NCBI GenBank assembly: GCA_012845835.1 | Contig: JABAKD010000022.1 | Coordinates: 7,411,542-7,475,541 of the forward strand | Length of the DNA: 64,000 bases | Direction of reading: 5' to 3' | Source of the DNA: Undaria pinnatifida | Taxonomy: Eukaryota > Sar > Phaeophyceae > Laminariales > Alariaceae | Shown here: piece by piece, positions 1 through 9,850 of the stretch | Layout of the letters: each line of letters begins with the position of its first letter | Numbering within the stretch: the stretch's first letter is position 1 | Translations under genes and position numbers: made by a program | Notes under the pieces: generated by a model | The model's input: only the letters and a program-made list of their open reading frames with translations | Told to the model about the DNA's origin: nothing | The model's database searches: none

Positions 1-604
1 TAAGTCCGAAACGTGGTTGAATGTTGCGCCGCGACAAGGGGACGACGGCCCGTTACATCAAAAGCGGGGTGGGGACAACAGCAGGAGGTTGATAGAGGCG
101 GCGGGGGGGGGGCGGATATAACGTTAATGTTTCCCATTCCTTACAAGTGTTGTGTTGAAGCTCATTGGTTTAGGTTCCGCCGCATTGTCTCAGGTTGCAC
201 CGCGTTTCTTTGTATAACATTAACTACGAGATACCCTACAGTAAAGAGTTCTTGGTCGGATATCTAGCTCAGTTCTTGGTCTGCCTTCGCCCTGCTTTTG
301 GTTCCTACCGCCGGCCTGGAAATTCATGCCGTACAGCCAGCAAGATAGCGCACTCCCTCCCTGCGCTACATTTTGTAGCTACAAACAAAAACCTCCGTTA
401 CAAAGGAAGCGCGCACAGAAAACTTGGCGGCGTTAGAATGGTCCCGTCGACACGAGGCGATACATTTGCGCTTGCAGATGTATCGCTCGGCGTTTGCACT
501 CTCCCGTCTATCGAAAAAATTGGCTTTGAAAAAAGTCGGCCGAGGGGGTACATCGTCTTGATGAAGGGTACCGTACTAGTAGGGGGGATGTCATGACAAT
601 GTAA

Positions 605-866
605 TGACTGATCCTACGATAGCCCCCCTCCAAAAAACAGCGATATTCTTTATCGAAGGTTTCACGACTGCTCGGCACGAGGAAGAATGGCGCGTGAAAA
701 CGTAATCTTCATACATGTTTCCTGTTTGCAAGGACTATCGAACGATGGTCCCGTCGGGATGGCGAGGGCCGCCGTGTACCAGGAGATATGGCCGTGGGCT
801 GGTTTCAAAACCAGCGATGTCGTTAAAGAAATGTTGCGGGGGGCTACTACCGTAGAACAACTCTAA
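605..866 (+). repeat. Repeat family R1, copy 1 (~260 bp)
   Basis: First of three diverged direct copies in the first 2.5 kb (others at 988-1250 and 2175-2450). All share the order: GACTGAT, a CGATAG followed by a C run, a block reading ACGAGGAAG, the block GGACTATCGAACGATG, then a block with GGTTTCAAAACC and an end near CGTAGAAC. Copies 2 and 3 keep a partly open frame over the central part, with residues like GLSNDEVGVARG, which hints at a decayed coding source. I do not recognise the protein. Confidence 0.75.
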
Positions 867-987
867 CGATGATGTTATGATATACCCTGATTTTATCTGG
901 CGGGTTTTCGGCGCTCGCATCTGTGACTCTTGGTACACCTCAAGCACGAAAATATTTAGGAGATTGTTTTAGGCGCTGCGTAGCTCA

Positions 988-1250
988 GACTGATTCTGCG
1001 ATAGTCCCCCCCCCGAAAAAAAAAGCAGCGATTTTCTTGTAACGAACGTTTCATGGCTGCTCGACACGAGGAAGGATGCTATGGGAAAAAGAAAAAGCTT
1101 CATATATTCTCTTGCTTGCAAAAGGATTATCGAACGATGAGGTCGGGGTGGCGAGGGGCATCGTATTTCAGGAAATACGGCCGCGAGCTCGTTTGGAAAC
1201 CGGCGATTTCGTTAAAGAAACGTTGGTGAGAGGCTACCTTAGAACGACTC
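988..1250 (+). repeat. Repeat family R1, copy 2
   Basis: Second R1 copy, same orientation as copy 1. A 104-codon open frame (1076-1390) starts inside it and runs past its end. The part inside the repeat matches the translated part of copy 3 (GLSND-VGVARG-VFQE-RP), so the frame may descend from a mobile-element protein. The part beyond the repeat is lysine- and glutamate-rich and has no recognisable domain. Confidence 0.75.
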
Positions 1251-1391
1251 CTTGCCATCCCATCGCGGATTCATATCGAAAATACTATCACAGCACAAAA
1301 GCTCAAGGTCTCGCAAAGGAACTGGAGGGTCACTTGCGCGAGGAACCCCAAGTCACCCCTAAAAAAGCCGCCCAAAAAGTAAACCCCTAGT

Positions 1392-1489
1392 GCCTGGATG
1401 GTGAAAGCCCGACGTGCTCCGTCCCGACATAGTAGGGATGCGAGGGTCTATGGTCATAGGACAACGGCCATGCACAAACTGAGTACACC
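1392..1489 (+). repeat. C-tailed repeat (family CT), 3' fragment
   Basis: Matches the last ~100 bp of the longer copies at 7397-7580, 40191-40374, 45200-45518 and 47677-47990: GACGTGCTCCGTCCC, then CATAGTAGGGATGCGAGGG, then CGGCCATGC and the terminal GAGTACACC. As in the other copies, the end is followed directly by pyrimidine-rich sequence (CCTCCCTGTCGC). Truncated at its 5' side. Confidence 0.8.
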
Positions 1490-1984
1490 TCCCCTCCCTG
1501 TCGCTTCCTTGGTCTCTTGCGTGTTACCGTGATACGGTAGTTGGTTGAAGTGGCTACGTTCGACAAAAGCCGCCCGATATTTGGTGCTTTTTTTCGGCAT
1601 CCCAACACGCTAGCCGCGAGTCGTGCGAGGCAGATTGCGGACCCCTGGGTCTTGCATCTCTGACAGGCAGTGTGTGTGGCTTGACGTGTGGTGCTTCTCT
1701 CGAAATAGACTAAAGCCGGTTGGTTGTTTTTTTTCTACTCCGCCACTCAAAACTAACACCTTAGCCGTGAGCTCGAGCCACCTCGCGGTTCCTGCCACCC
1801 CGCACGATGCAAGCACCACACACGGCAGCGAACATATACCACCAGATTTATTTGCGTACTTTTGACATTAGCAGCACGACGCCGGTTACGACAAGCGGCT
1901 ACTAATAGTATACCTGGTATACATGTAAAAATGCTATAGAGTAGAAATCCTGCGCGACAGTTCACTGACCTATTAATAGGAGAC

Positions 1985-2044
1985 ATCCCACAGTAGGGGT
2001 GCAGAGGATTCTAAGAAATTTCTGAGCTCCTAACAGAGGAGCTC

Positions 2045-2077
<33 letters not shown>
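1985..2077 (+). repeat. Repeat with perfect hairpin followed by T31
   Basis: A 10-bp perfect inverted repeat (CTGAGCTCCT at 2022-2031 and AGGAGCTCAG at 2037-2046, 5-nt loop) is followed at once by 31 T residues (2047-2077). The preceding 35 bp (CCCACAGTAGGGGTGCAGAG and on) also occur in reverse orientation at 10527-10605, where the stem is degraded. Stem plus T run resembles an RNA 3' end or polymerase III stop, but a retroposed tail is equally possible. Confidence 0.7.
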
Positions 2078-2174
2078 CAATCCTCCGGCGCACCCGAAAC
2101 GTGACTGCTTCGAAGACATTAATTCGCGCAACACGACCAACATTTTCTATGCGCTAGTCCTTTTACCAACTTAT

Positions 2175-2450
2175 GACTGATTCTTACTACGATAGCCCCC
2201 TCCCTCGAACCATCGATTTTTTTATTTAACGAACGTTTCATGGCTGCTCGACACAAGGAAGGGCACTATTGAAAAACATATCCTCGTAATAGGGTAATAT
2301 GTTCTTGTTTGCAAAGGACGGGACTATCGAATGATGACGTAGGGGTGGCAAGGGGCACCGTATTTCAGGAGTTACGGCCGGGAGCTGGTTTCAAAACCGG
2401 CGATTTCCTTGAAGAAAAGTTGGGGGGGGGGGCTACCGTAGAACGAGTCT
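2175..2450 (+). repeat. Repeat family R1, copy 3
   Basis: Third R1 copy, same orientation, 925 bp from the end of copy 2. It ends in a run of G followed by CTACCGTAGAACGAGTC, matching the ends of copies 1 and 2. Confidence 0.75.
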
Positions 2451-2499
2451 TATTTTTTTCTTTTTTTTTGTTTCGTCCCATTTATTATCCTCGCACTAC

Positions 2500-2640
2500 T
2501 CTCGTGCTCCCTCCCTCCCAGTAGTAGTAACTCAGACCCGGGTCCACATAGCGGGCCCTTCTCCTCCCTCCCCACTACGTACGGTGCGTGCCTTCGTTTT
2601 TGTGGCGAGAAAAATTCAGCATGTTTCTTCACTCGTCGAC
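2500..2640 (+). repeat. Repeat family R2, copy 1
   Basis: Pyrimidine-rich block with CTCCCAGTAGTA-ACTCAGA, then CTCCCCACTACG-TACG, then a stretch CTTCGTTTTTGTGGCGAGAA. Related blocks: 3155-3258 (first half), 4035-4095 (second half only, CTTCATTTTTATCGCGAGAA) and 55730-55870 (both halves). The halves move together in two places and separately in two others. Confidence 0.6.
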
Positions 2641-2693
2641 TCGCGTCGAATTGTACAACAGAAAAATGATCACACTGACCGATTGTTCCTGCT

Positions 2694-2949
2694 GTGGTAT
2701 TCCCCTGGGAGCCTGACAAGGCGTAAGATATGGGATACGGGTGGATATAAAAGGGTTTCACATGCCTTTGAAGGCATGTGCGTACAGATAAAGGGGGATG
2801 ACGCTTTTGCCTCGCGGAAGTGCACACTATTCAGTTCGACCGTGGCGTGTGTGGAACTAATACAACAGCTTATCTAGTACAAGTAGAGACGCCTGCTAAG
2901 GGTGGCCCGTGTCTGTAACAGCCCCTTAATATTTCTGTATTCCGTAGTT
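2694..2949 (+). repeat. Repeat family R3, copy 1 (contains TATA motif)
   Basis: About 256 bp directly repeated at 5985-6287 with high identity. Shared blocks: GATACGGGTGGATATAAAAG, then the 8-bp palindrome pair CATGCCTT...AAGGCATG, then CTTATCTAGTACAAG and GGGTGG-C-GTGTCTGTA-CAGCCC. A TATAAAAG box followed by a short hairpin is what a transposon-borne promoter or solo LTR could look like, but no TG...CA ends or target duplication were established. Confidence 0.7.
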
Positions 2950-2961
2950 AAAGAGCTCAAC

Positions 2962-3075
2962 CGGTCACATCGGTCACATCGGTCACATCGGTCACGTCGG
3001 TCACATCGGTCACATCGGCCACATCGGCCACATCGGCCACACCGGCCATATCGGTCACATCGGTCACATCGGTCA
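2962..3075 (+). repeat. 9-bp satellite CGGTCACAT, ~12.7 units
   Basis: Tandem array of CGGTCACAT with point variants CGGCCACAT, CGGTCACGT and CGGCCATAT. Because 9 is divisible by 3, both strands stay open in several frames; the resulting SHR or DRC peptide repeats are artefacts of the array. Confidence 0.95.
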
Positions 3076-3154
3076 GAAACATTCGACCCCAAAAAACGTG
3101 CTTATACTGCCTTTTTCTCTTTTTTCTTCTTTTTTCTTCATCCTGCATCCCATT

Positions 3155-3258
3155 TATCATCCCCGCACTACTCTCGCCCTCCCTCCCTCCCAGTAGTAAC
3201 TCAGATGCCCGGGGTCGCATAGCAGGTCCTCCCCCCCCCTCCTCCCCACTGCGGTACA
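3155..3258 (+). repeat. Repeat family R2, copy 2 (first half)
   Basis: Repeats the pyrimidine-rich first half of 2500-2640: CGCACTACTCTCG, CTCCCTCCCAGTAGTAACTC, then CCTCCCCACTGCGGTAC. It abuts the next repeat at 3269. Confidence 0.7.
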
Positions 3259-3268
3259 TTGTAAAGGA

Positions 3269-3442
3269 GTCGTGGTGCCGGATGTTGGGAGGGAAGGGAC
3301 GCAGGGGTATCAGCTTCGCTTGGACAGCACCGGTTCTTCTTTGATGATTTCTTATGATTGGCGTTGAGCTATGAGAAGCTCGAGGAGACAGGAAAGGGGA
3401 AGGAGTGAGAGCATGGGGGTGGGGTGAGGCTCACAGAGTTCG
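3269..3442 (+). repeat. Repeat R4, copy 1 (second copy at 57301)
   Basis: About 174 bp nearly identical to 57301-57474 in the same orientation: GGGACGCAGGGGTATCAGCT, GACAGCACCGGTTCTTC, GGCGTTGAGCTATGAGAAGC, GAGAGCATGGGGGTGGGGTG. Only a few substitutions and small indels separate the copies, so the duplication is young compared with most repeats here. Confidence 0.9.
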
Positions 3443-3735
3443 CTTCACCCTCCAGCATTGCTGCTGTGCTCTCTTCTGGACCTTTTCCTATGGAACGTAC
3501 AAGGAACGTTCTCCTAGGTGTTCTATATTCCCATGAGCGCTTAACGCGCTTACTTCTACCTATCTTGTCCAGAGGAGGACGTTCCATTACCGAGAACGTT
3601 CTTGTGGTATAAGCTAGCTATTCTCTACGGGTTATCCGCTTCACTAAGAATATTCCGTTCTAAGAGAATCTTCTTGTGGCCAATAGACCGTAACCCTGCG
3701 GACTATCTTACCGAATCTATTGCCCGCTATACCGA

Positions 3736-5147
3736 CACTCTATTACATTAGCCCACCCTGAATAGTCGTATATGCAGACCTCAAGACGGTCGGAAGATGA
3801 CGACAACGTTCATCCTAAAAGACCGGGAAAGGAGGTCGAAGATGCGGCTATTCGAAACAAACACATGAGGCTATAGATTCCCCCACACCTCGTAATGAGG
3901 CCTAAACTCCAAGGATAGGGCTATTCACTAGTAAAGCAGATCGCTCTAAAAAAAAGGCCATAGGAAGATAGAGGAAAGCAGAAAACCCAGATTGGAGCAA
4001 CCTATGTAGAGTGTGGAAAACTTGAAACCAAAAAGGAAACCCGAGCCTTCATTTTTATCGCGAGAAGAATTCAGCATTTGCTTCCCTCGCCGACTCGTCC
4101 TGCCGTGGGCTGAGTCTGCCAAATTTGAGGGCTTAAAAGTTATCACCAAAGCCTCAGATAAAAGTGTCGAAAACACCAACATTTTTTCTTGTGTTTCCAC
4201 CTTTTAAGGTGACATAGACTTAATCTTAAGACAGCAGCGCACCTCGTCGTAATCCAGGCCCTCCGGAAGGCGCGCGTACTCAACCGAGGCAAGAAGCGTG
4301 CGGTACACTTGCATCAGGCTGCGGGCTCGCATCCCTCGCACCAGCTCCTCCGACCTTTTTTTTTTTTTTTTTTTGGCATACATACAGTAGAAGAGGAGGA
4401 CACTCAGTGAGAGAAAGGAACGCTCGTAGTTCAGGCTGGATTTCGTGTGTGACAAAGGGTGACGCCCACTGACGCATGCGACGATATGGGTAGCATTTTT
4501 TTTTCGTCTGAAATGTCTTTCGAATGATGGGGCCTGGTTCCTTAGCCCAAAATCGTCGGGAAACAGGTGATTATTTTTTGGATGATTCTCGACGTGTAAC
4601 CCTATTCACCGTGTGGAGTAGTTTCCGACATCGCCCGATACCGACATTTTGAACGACACCACGACCCCTTAGCTCTCCCGGCTTCGGCCAAGTATCGGAA
4701 CCGTTCCTACGACAGCCATGGATATTGGTTCCGAGGACAACGAACGCCGGAGCTCCTCCTTCATTACCTACCTGGGACAATGGTTCCGAGGCCGACAAAC
4801 GCCGGAAATTATTCCCGTACCACCACCCAACGACCCTCGACATCCACCACCGCCTTCCCAGTTCGTATCTCTAGCTTCGTAGGCCGATTGCTACTGGTAT
4901 ACCGTAGGTACATACCCTTTCTCGAGCTCTCACGGTTGTGAGCTCCATCATAGGGTTGTATATCTTGCAATGAGGCGTTTAAGCCTCATTATTACGAGGT
5001 GTGGGGGAATCTATAGCCTCATTTTCGTTTGTTTCGAATAGCCGCATCTTCGATCCCCTTCCCGATTCTGGATGTTTTCTTGACATCCTTTGATTGGCAG
5101 GTGACCTGCATCTACGACTATTCAGGGTGGCCTAGTGTAATGGAGTG
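3736..5147. mobile_element. Inverted-repeat element with ~167-bp TIRs
   Basis: The left end (3736-3903) reappears inverted at 4981-5147. Both arms read inward from CACTC-ATTACA-TAG-CCACC through CCTGAATAGTCGTA-ATGCAG and ATGCGGCTATTCGAAACAAA to ATAGATTCCCCCACACCTCG. The interior of about 1.08 kb contains no convincing transposase; its longest frames are short and its centre carries a small internal duplication (GGTTCCGAGG near 4728 and 4784) plus a copy of repeat R5. It looks like a non-autonomous DNA transposon. No clear target-site duplication was found. Confidence 0.75.
4375..4471 (+). repeat. Repeat R5, copy 1
   Basis: About 97 bp matching 5852-5953: ACATACA-TA-G, GAGGACAC-CAGTGAGAGA, AAAGGAACGCTC, GTTCAGGCT-GATTTCG, GTGACAAAGGGTG-CGCCCAC. 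Both copies are preceded by a T-rich or TTG-rich low-complexity run on the + strand (T18 here, (TTG)n at the other), consistent with reverse-oriented retroposed copies carrying A- or CAA-type tails. Confidence 0.75.
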
Positions 5148-5800
5148 CCCTCCGTAGAAGGATAGCTTTATAGATTCGACGTGAAGCCATGTCATGGTTG
5201 AGGTGAAACCACGTGACTTTAGATGTCACATTCACGTCAAGGCCATCATAGATGGGCGATAATGTAGGTGACGATGATGGGACAAGCAGGACGCCCCACA
5301 TCTCACTACCTGCTCTACCAGCTGTACCTGCTATACTTGCTCTGCCCTGCACTACCGTGTGCCAAGGGCCCGTGTTGTCTGTCTTTTAGAGTCCAATGAA
5401 GAGGAAATAATGTATAAGCTTTTGAGTCTATCCAGCGAGCCATGAGGAGAGACCAAACAAGGGCACCGGAACCCATGAGGAGCACGCTTCCCAACACCGA
5501 CCAACCACGCATCCCCCACTCGGAGTACCACCACACTATTAATAGGCCATGGGATTTTTTTTTTCACCCGGTATGTATTAGTCATAGCAGTTTTTTTTTA
5601 ATCTTTTTCTCCAAAATCAGCTTTTTGTGAGAGGTACTTAAGATCACAAATTAAGGAACTTCCGGGGAAAAAAAAAGTGGTGAACCGCTATCGTGTTAAT
5701 AGCACACGATAGTGTCGTCCCACCGTAGAGTTTGCGTGTTTTTTTTTTTTTCAATGTTTTTTTCTTACCTTTTTTTTTTTTTTTTTCGTTTCAAGTTTTT

Positions 5801-5802
<2 letters not shown>

Positions 5803-5847
<45 letters not shown>
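5803..5847 (+). repeat. (TTG)n microsatellite
   Basis: About 15 uninterrupted TTG units after a T-rich stretch; it abuts repeat R5 copy 2. Confidence 0.95.
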
Positions 5848-5851
5848 GGTT

Positions 5852-5953
5852 GGCAGACATACAATAAGTGGAGGACACCCAGTGAGAGAGAGAGAAAGGA
5901 ACGCTCTAGCAGTTCAGGCTAGATTTCGCATGTGACAAAGGGTGGCGCCCACC
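5852..5953 (+). repeat. Repeat R5, copy 2
   Basis: Second R5 copy, same orientation as 4375-4471, immediately after a TTG microsatellite and about 30 bp before R3 copy 2. The motif CGATAGTGTCGTCCCAC occurs on its right at 5964 and in a similar form at 5708. Confidence 0.75.
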
Positions 5954-5984
5954 GCGATAGTGTCGTCCCACGGTAGCCTAGTGT

Positions 5985-6287
5985 TATGGTATTCCCCGGG
6001 GAGCCTAACAAGGCGTAACATATGGGATACGGGTGGATATAAAAGGGTTTCACATGTCTTTGAAGGCATGTGCGCATAGGAAAAAGGGGATGATGCTTTT
6101 GCCTCGCAGAATTGAACGCTGTTCAATTCGTCAGTGGCGTCTGTGGAACTAATTAATACAAGAGCTTATCTAGTACAAGAGTGAATAACCAACGTGGAAC
6201 TCGCCTTGGTAGAGAGACCTGCAAAGGGTGGTCTGTGTCTGTAGCAGCCCTTTAATCTTGTTGTAATAGCATTTGGTCAGTAGTTTT
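5985..6287 (+). repeat. Repeat family R3, copy 2 (contains TATA motif)
   Basis: Direct copy of 2694-2949, about 3.3 kb downstream. It keeps the TATAAAAG box and the palindrome around CATG-CTTTGAAGGCATG, and carries an insertion of about 40 bp near 6180-6220. With copy 1 it could be an LTR pair, but the 3 kb between them holds only other repeats and no retroelement coding. Confidence 0.7.
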
Positions 6288-7221
6288 CGTTTTTCCCCGG
6301 ATCGGTCAATGGGTTAAGAAAGGTCTTAAGCTCCTAGAACGAGGTGCCTCAGAAAAAAAACAAAATGGTGCACCTCCTATCGTAGCATTTCTACACTAAT
6401 TTCAGTATAATATAAACGGCGCCCGATTTCCTACCAGGTATTTTTCCGGTAAATGTCAGCCTGGATTTCTTGTTGCCCTGATTTTTATCCGGTGTCCTGT
6501 GCTGTACCATTTTTGCCACGGAGCGGTGTTGGAAACTACTGTCTGCAATAAATGTAACGCTTAAGCTGGTTTACAAAACAACGCATTTTTATTCTCTGCG
6601 CCGGGATGCGGTCAGTGACCTATGATATTTTTGTCTGCCCAAGCTGCCCTCGTAGTCTGATCTATGATCTATGACCAATGAACTGTGGTCTGTGATCTGC
6701 GACCTATCGTCTACCAGGTATAGTTCATGATCTATGGTGCACAACAAGCTAGCTTGCTATCTAGTTTGCGTCTTTTAAGCGCGTTTTGGTTGTTTTCGTG
6801 TTCGGGAAAGTTGCTTCAAAATAAATGCCGAAACGCAACTGTTCGGTGAGCATAAAAGGTGTCCAAACCGCAATGAATGGTACGAAGCATGTGGACAAGT
6901 CAGCACCAAGCGAGGTAAATAAAAATCCACAATCAGGCTTGTCTGACGTCGGGGGAAGGTTTTCGAGGTTTGGACAGCGTGTCGAAGGCGTCAACAGCGA
7001 TGATTCAAGAGGCCCCCGCTGGATGTCCGGGGCGTCCCTTCATCGGAGGAAGAAGGGGAAGTGGCCTTCAGCTATTCGAAAACGTATCATATCACAGCTG
7101 TATTTCGCGAAAGAGAAGTCGTTATATACAGCTCTCTCTATATACATATATAGATCTGCCCATTTATATACCCTCCCCTCTCACCCCCGCCCCTCTTTTC
7201 TCTCTCTCTGTCTACCCCCGT
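6288..7221. other. Unassigned region with degenerate ATGATCTG repeats
   Basis: No convincing gene. 6600-6735 is a degenerate array of an 8- to 12-bp motif related to ATGATCTG (GATCTATGATCTATGACC and similar). 6761-7030 is open on both strands, with partial codon sense in each, but has no recognisable domain or clear splice context. 7130-7215 is TA/pyrimidine-rich. Confidence 0.5.
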
Positions 7222-7330
7222 CCGCGATGTCTGCCTGGCCGGAAAAAACACGACGTGCTCCGTCCGGGTGTTGTAGGGATGTGAGGCTCTACGGTCGTAC
7301 GACTATGGCTATGCACGAATGCGTACCCCC
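7222..7330 (+). repeat. C-tailed repeat (CT), diverged 3' copy
   Basis: Diverged copy of the CT 3' half: GATGTCTGCCTGGCCGG, CACGACGTGCTCCGTCC, GTAGGGATGTGAGG, CGTACGACTATGGCTATGCA, ending at GCGTACCCCCACCC. As elsewhere, a C-rich tract follows. Confidence 0.75.
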
Positions 7331-7396
7331 ACCCACCCCCACCCCGTTTCTTTCCTTCTCTCCCTCCATACCATCCCCCCCCCCGCCCCTTTTCCC

Positions 7397-7580
7397 GAGC
7401 GGTTCTTGGAAGGATGCAGTTCACCCTTCATGCGACTCGCCGAACACCTCACGGCGCTTCGCGGTTGGTGCAAGCAATGTCTGCCTGTTTGGTGGAAACC
7501 CGACGTGCTCCGTCCCGGCATAGTAGGGATGCGAGGGTCTATGGTCATACGACTACGGCCATGCACAAACTGAGTACACC
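7397..7580 (+). repeat. C-tailed repeat (CT), copy
   Basis: About 184 bp: GAGCGGTTCTTGGAAGGATG, CACCCTTCATGCGACTCGCC, GAACACCTCACGGCGCTTCG, GCAATGTCTGCCTG, then the CATAGTAGGGATGCGAGGG block and the GAGTACACC end, followed by CTCCC. Nearly identical to 47806-47989. Confidence 0.9.
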
Positions 7581-7739
7581 CTCCCTATCTTTATTGCCAC
7601 ATGCATCCGCTATCTATGTGCCCTCACCTACTGTTGACATGTCCCTTCGACGCTCTTGCGTTCCTCGCCTCGTCCCTCAAGCGGGCGCTAGCCTCCCTTC
7701 TCTTCTCCTGCTCCAATCCTCTCTCCCACATCCTCGTGT

Positions 7740-8215
7740 GGGATCTTCTCCTCCCCCCCCCTTCGCGCTCCCCGGCATCTTCGCCCCCCCCCCCCTCTCT
7801 GATGGGAGGACAACCCCCCCCCCCTTTGTGGAAAAGGCCATCCCTCGCGTTGGTCTTCCCTGTCGTCCCAGGCTTGGTCGGGGCAATGGTAGCGGCTCCA
7901 GGGCGCCGTCCTGTTGGTCATCGGGGAGAAGAGCGGGTGGCCGGTCGTGGGGTCTACCGTGGAGTTTGGAGCCTCGTACAGCCTGACGAGCAGAGGAGGG
8001 GGGAGGGGGGAGGGGGGGGTTACTATTTGAGAAGAAAGCGTTTCGTATACGTAGCTTTCTGATTGGTCAGCTTTTTAGGTTGGAACTATTGATTGGTGGA
8101 AAATCCTTCGTCGACATGAGTCGTTGACAGGGATCGTGACGTCCCTTTAGGAATGGGGAGGGTGTCATCATTAGGAGGCGGGCGGGGGGGGGGGGGGGGG
8201 GCGGAGGCTGTCGTT
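7740..8215. other. Homopolymer-rich stretch
   Basis: Several C runs (7752-7830) and G runs (7995-8025, 8185-8205). Long open frames here, such as 7414-7986 and 7601-8062, are Pro- or Gly-rich by-products of these runs and of the CT repeat. I see no gene. Confidence 0.6.
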
Positions 8216-8660
8216 GTAGCTTAGATTTGCTGAACCGAAAAGTCTCTATCAGAAGGTCCAAGCGGAACGAACACGAAAATGCCATACGACTAGTACGGAG
8301 GAAAATAATCGAAACACCAAAAACGAACCTTTTTTTTTCACGTTCGTTTAATATGTTTTCGGCCGTACATTCGACGAAAGCGAGAGGCGAGGGTGGAAAC
8401 CATTGGATAACGTGGAATAATTGAGTCGCACCACAAGGCCACACGACGACGTGCTGTGACGCGCGCACGCACGGACGACCACCGCGAGTACGTGTGCTAC
8501 ATACGGTACCCCGAGGTTACGTGAGCTGACCCCGGGGTTTGCTAATTAAGTCGTCGCAGCAGACGCATCAATTCACGGCGTCCCGGCTCCACACGCAGCA
8601 CGCAAGGGAGTGGCCATGAAATGGCCTTGAAATCAGGTTTTCTTTGCGACGGTACGTGCC
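8216..8660. other. Unassigned region
   Basis: No gene recognised. The minus-strand frame 8067-8468 includes a run of prolines from the G tract and has no domain. Confidence 0.4.
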
Positions 8661-8669
8661 AAAATTATT

Positions 8670-8912
8670 TATGCTGACGCATTCCAGCAGCTGCTGTTGA
8701 CACAGTTACAGGATTAGGACTGCCAGCGGCGCTGAGTGCTGCTGCTGTTGCTCCACGTCACATAAAGCATGACCTTATATACATGATATTCAATGTTCCA
8801 GCTGCTGTAGAGACAGCAGTGGCAGAATTAGGACTGCCAGCGGTCCCGAGTGCTGCAGCACTGCCAGTGGTCCTGAGCGCTGCAGGTTGTTGCTCTGGGT
8901 TAGATATAGTAT
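8670..8912 (+). repeat. CAG-rich tandem duplication (2 units)
   Basis: Two diverged units of ~120 bp, each with CCAGC-GCTG, then GACTGCCAGCGG and GAGTGCTGC. The frame across both units is open but lacks an ATG at its start and is Ala/Pro/Leu-rich, so coding is doubtful. Confidence 0.65.
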
Positions 8913-9179
8913 GACGTTACATACATAAAAGTATGACCATATGCCGTCGGTTCACGTCGAAATATATTTTTCTGCAACTTTTTCTTTCACCTCACGCATG
9001 ATGTAATGCCATCGGTCCGCGTCTCAAATACTTCATATTCCGCTCGCGAGTGTTATGTTTTTTCACAACATCCACCCTCACATGTATCGCTTAGCCTGGA
9101 GGCGGAGCTCTTGCTCGCGGTGCTCACCGTGTAAACGCCTGCCGCGAAACGAAAAATGTATATCGTACGGTCGGGTCAG

Positions 9180-9850
9180 GCCCATGGCGGTGCAGAGTGA
9201 AAACAAAATGAACAACCAGATTTCGCCAACGGTGGAAAAATGGAAAAAAAAAAAGTTGAACACAATCATGTTGACGCCGGCGTCCCCGGTGGTTCAATAG
9301 TAAGCCGCGCAATTATTGAGGTAGATATAGTAGGTTCGAGCCCCGCGAGGGACTCTTTCTTACACATTGACCTATGCCGAAAGTGAGAGAAAGTGCGAGA
9401 TGCGTGGCAAAATTCGGTGCAGATCGATGATCGCGCATAAAGCGGTGAAAATTAGGAATACTGAGCCCTAGGCTCGACAAAAGTGAAGGCAAGTGACGGG
9501 GAGGAGAAAGGGAGGACACCTGTGACCGCGGCTTGTCCAGAAGGTCGATGAGGTCAAAAACTTCCTACGAGTTGAGCTGGAAAAGCAGAAGTGATGACAA
9601 AACGGAACAACAAAATTGGTGTAGACTGGAAAAAAAAAGTCGAACAAATAGGTTTTAGGCCAATGGCGCAAAACGGGGGGGAAAAAAAAGTCGAACAGAA
9701 TCATGTTGGACCAGTGGTGCAAAACGAAACAAAAGCCGAACAAATTAGATGAAGCCAGCGGTGCGAAACGAGACGAAAACAAAAAGGCGGAGAATCAGAT
9801 TAGACTAGGCCAATGGTGCAATGTGAGATACCGGGGCGGAGCGAACACAA
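9180..9850 (+). repeat. ~50-60-bp minisatellite, interrupted by a SINE
   Basis: Degenerate units carry a GCC-A-GGTG-AAAACGA-A type block followed by AAAAGTCGAACA-AATCATGTTG. Units lie both before (9180-9281) and after (9603-9850) the SINE at 9282-9602. AGTTGAACACAATCATGTTG (9254 on) and AGTCGAACAGAATCATGTTG (9688 on) are counterparts on either side, so the SINE landed in an existing array. Confidence 0.7.
9282..9602 (+). mobile_element. tRNA-derived SINE (family S1), copy 1
   Basis: The head resembles a tRNA: GTCCCCGGTGGTTCAATAGT (A-box-like TGGTTCAATAG), a ~25-nt spacer, then AGGTTCGAGCCCC (B-box GGTTCGA) and CGAGGGAC pairing back to GTCCCCG. The body follows: GAAAGTGAGAGAAAG, GCTCGACAAAAGTGAAGGCA, GGACACCTGTGACCGCGGC, TTGTCCAGAAGGTC. 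Copies at 26615 and 42322 share the body. Confidence 0.8.

Noticed and set aside
2902-3222. Frames with SHR, PHR or DRC repeats
   Set aside because: Direct products of the 9-bp satellite.
6825-7523. 232-codon plus frame starting MPKRNCSVSIKGVQ
   Set aside because: The first ~60 codons look plausible, but the opposite strand is equally open, the rest runs through pyrimidine-rich DNA and a CT repeat, and nothing is recognised.
7535-7580. 5S rRNA-like start (CTACGGCCATGCA...ACACC) in the CT repeats
   Set aside because: Only ~25 bp resemble the 5' end of 5S rRNA, and the internal control region is absent, so chance is likely.
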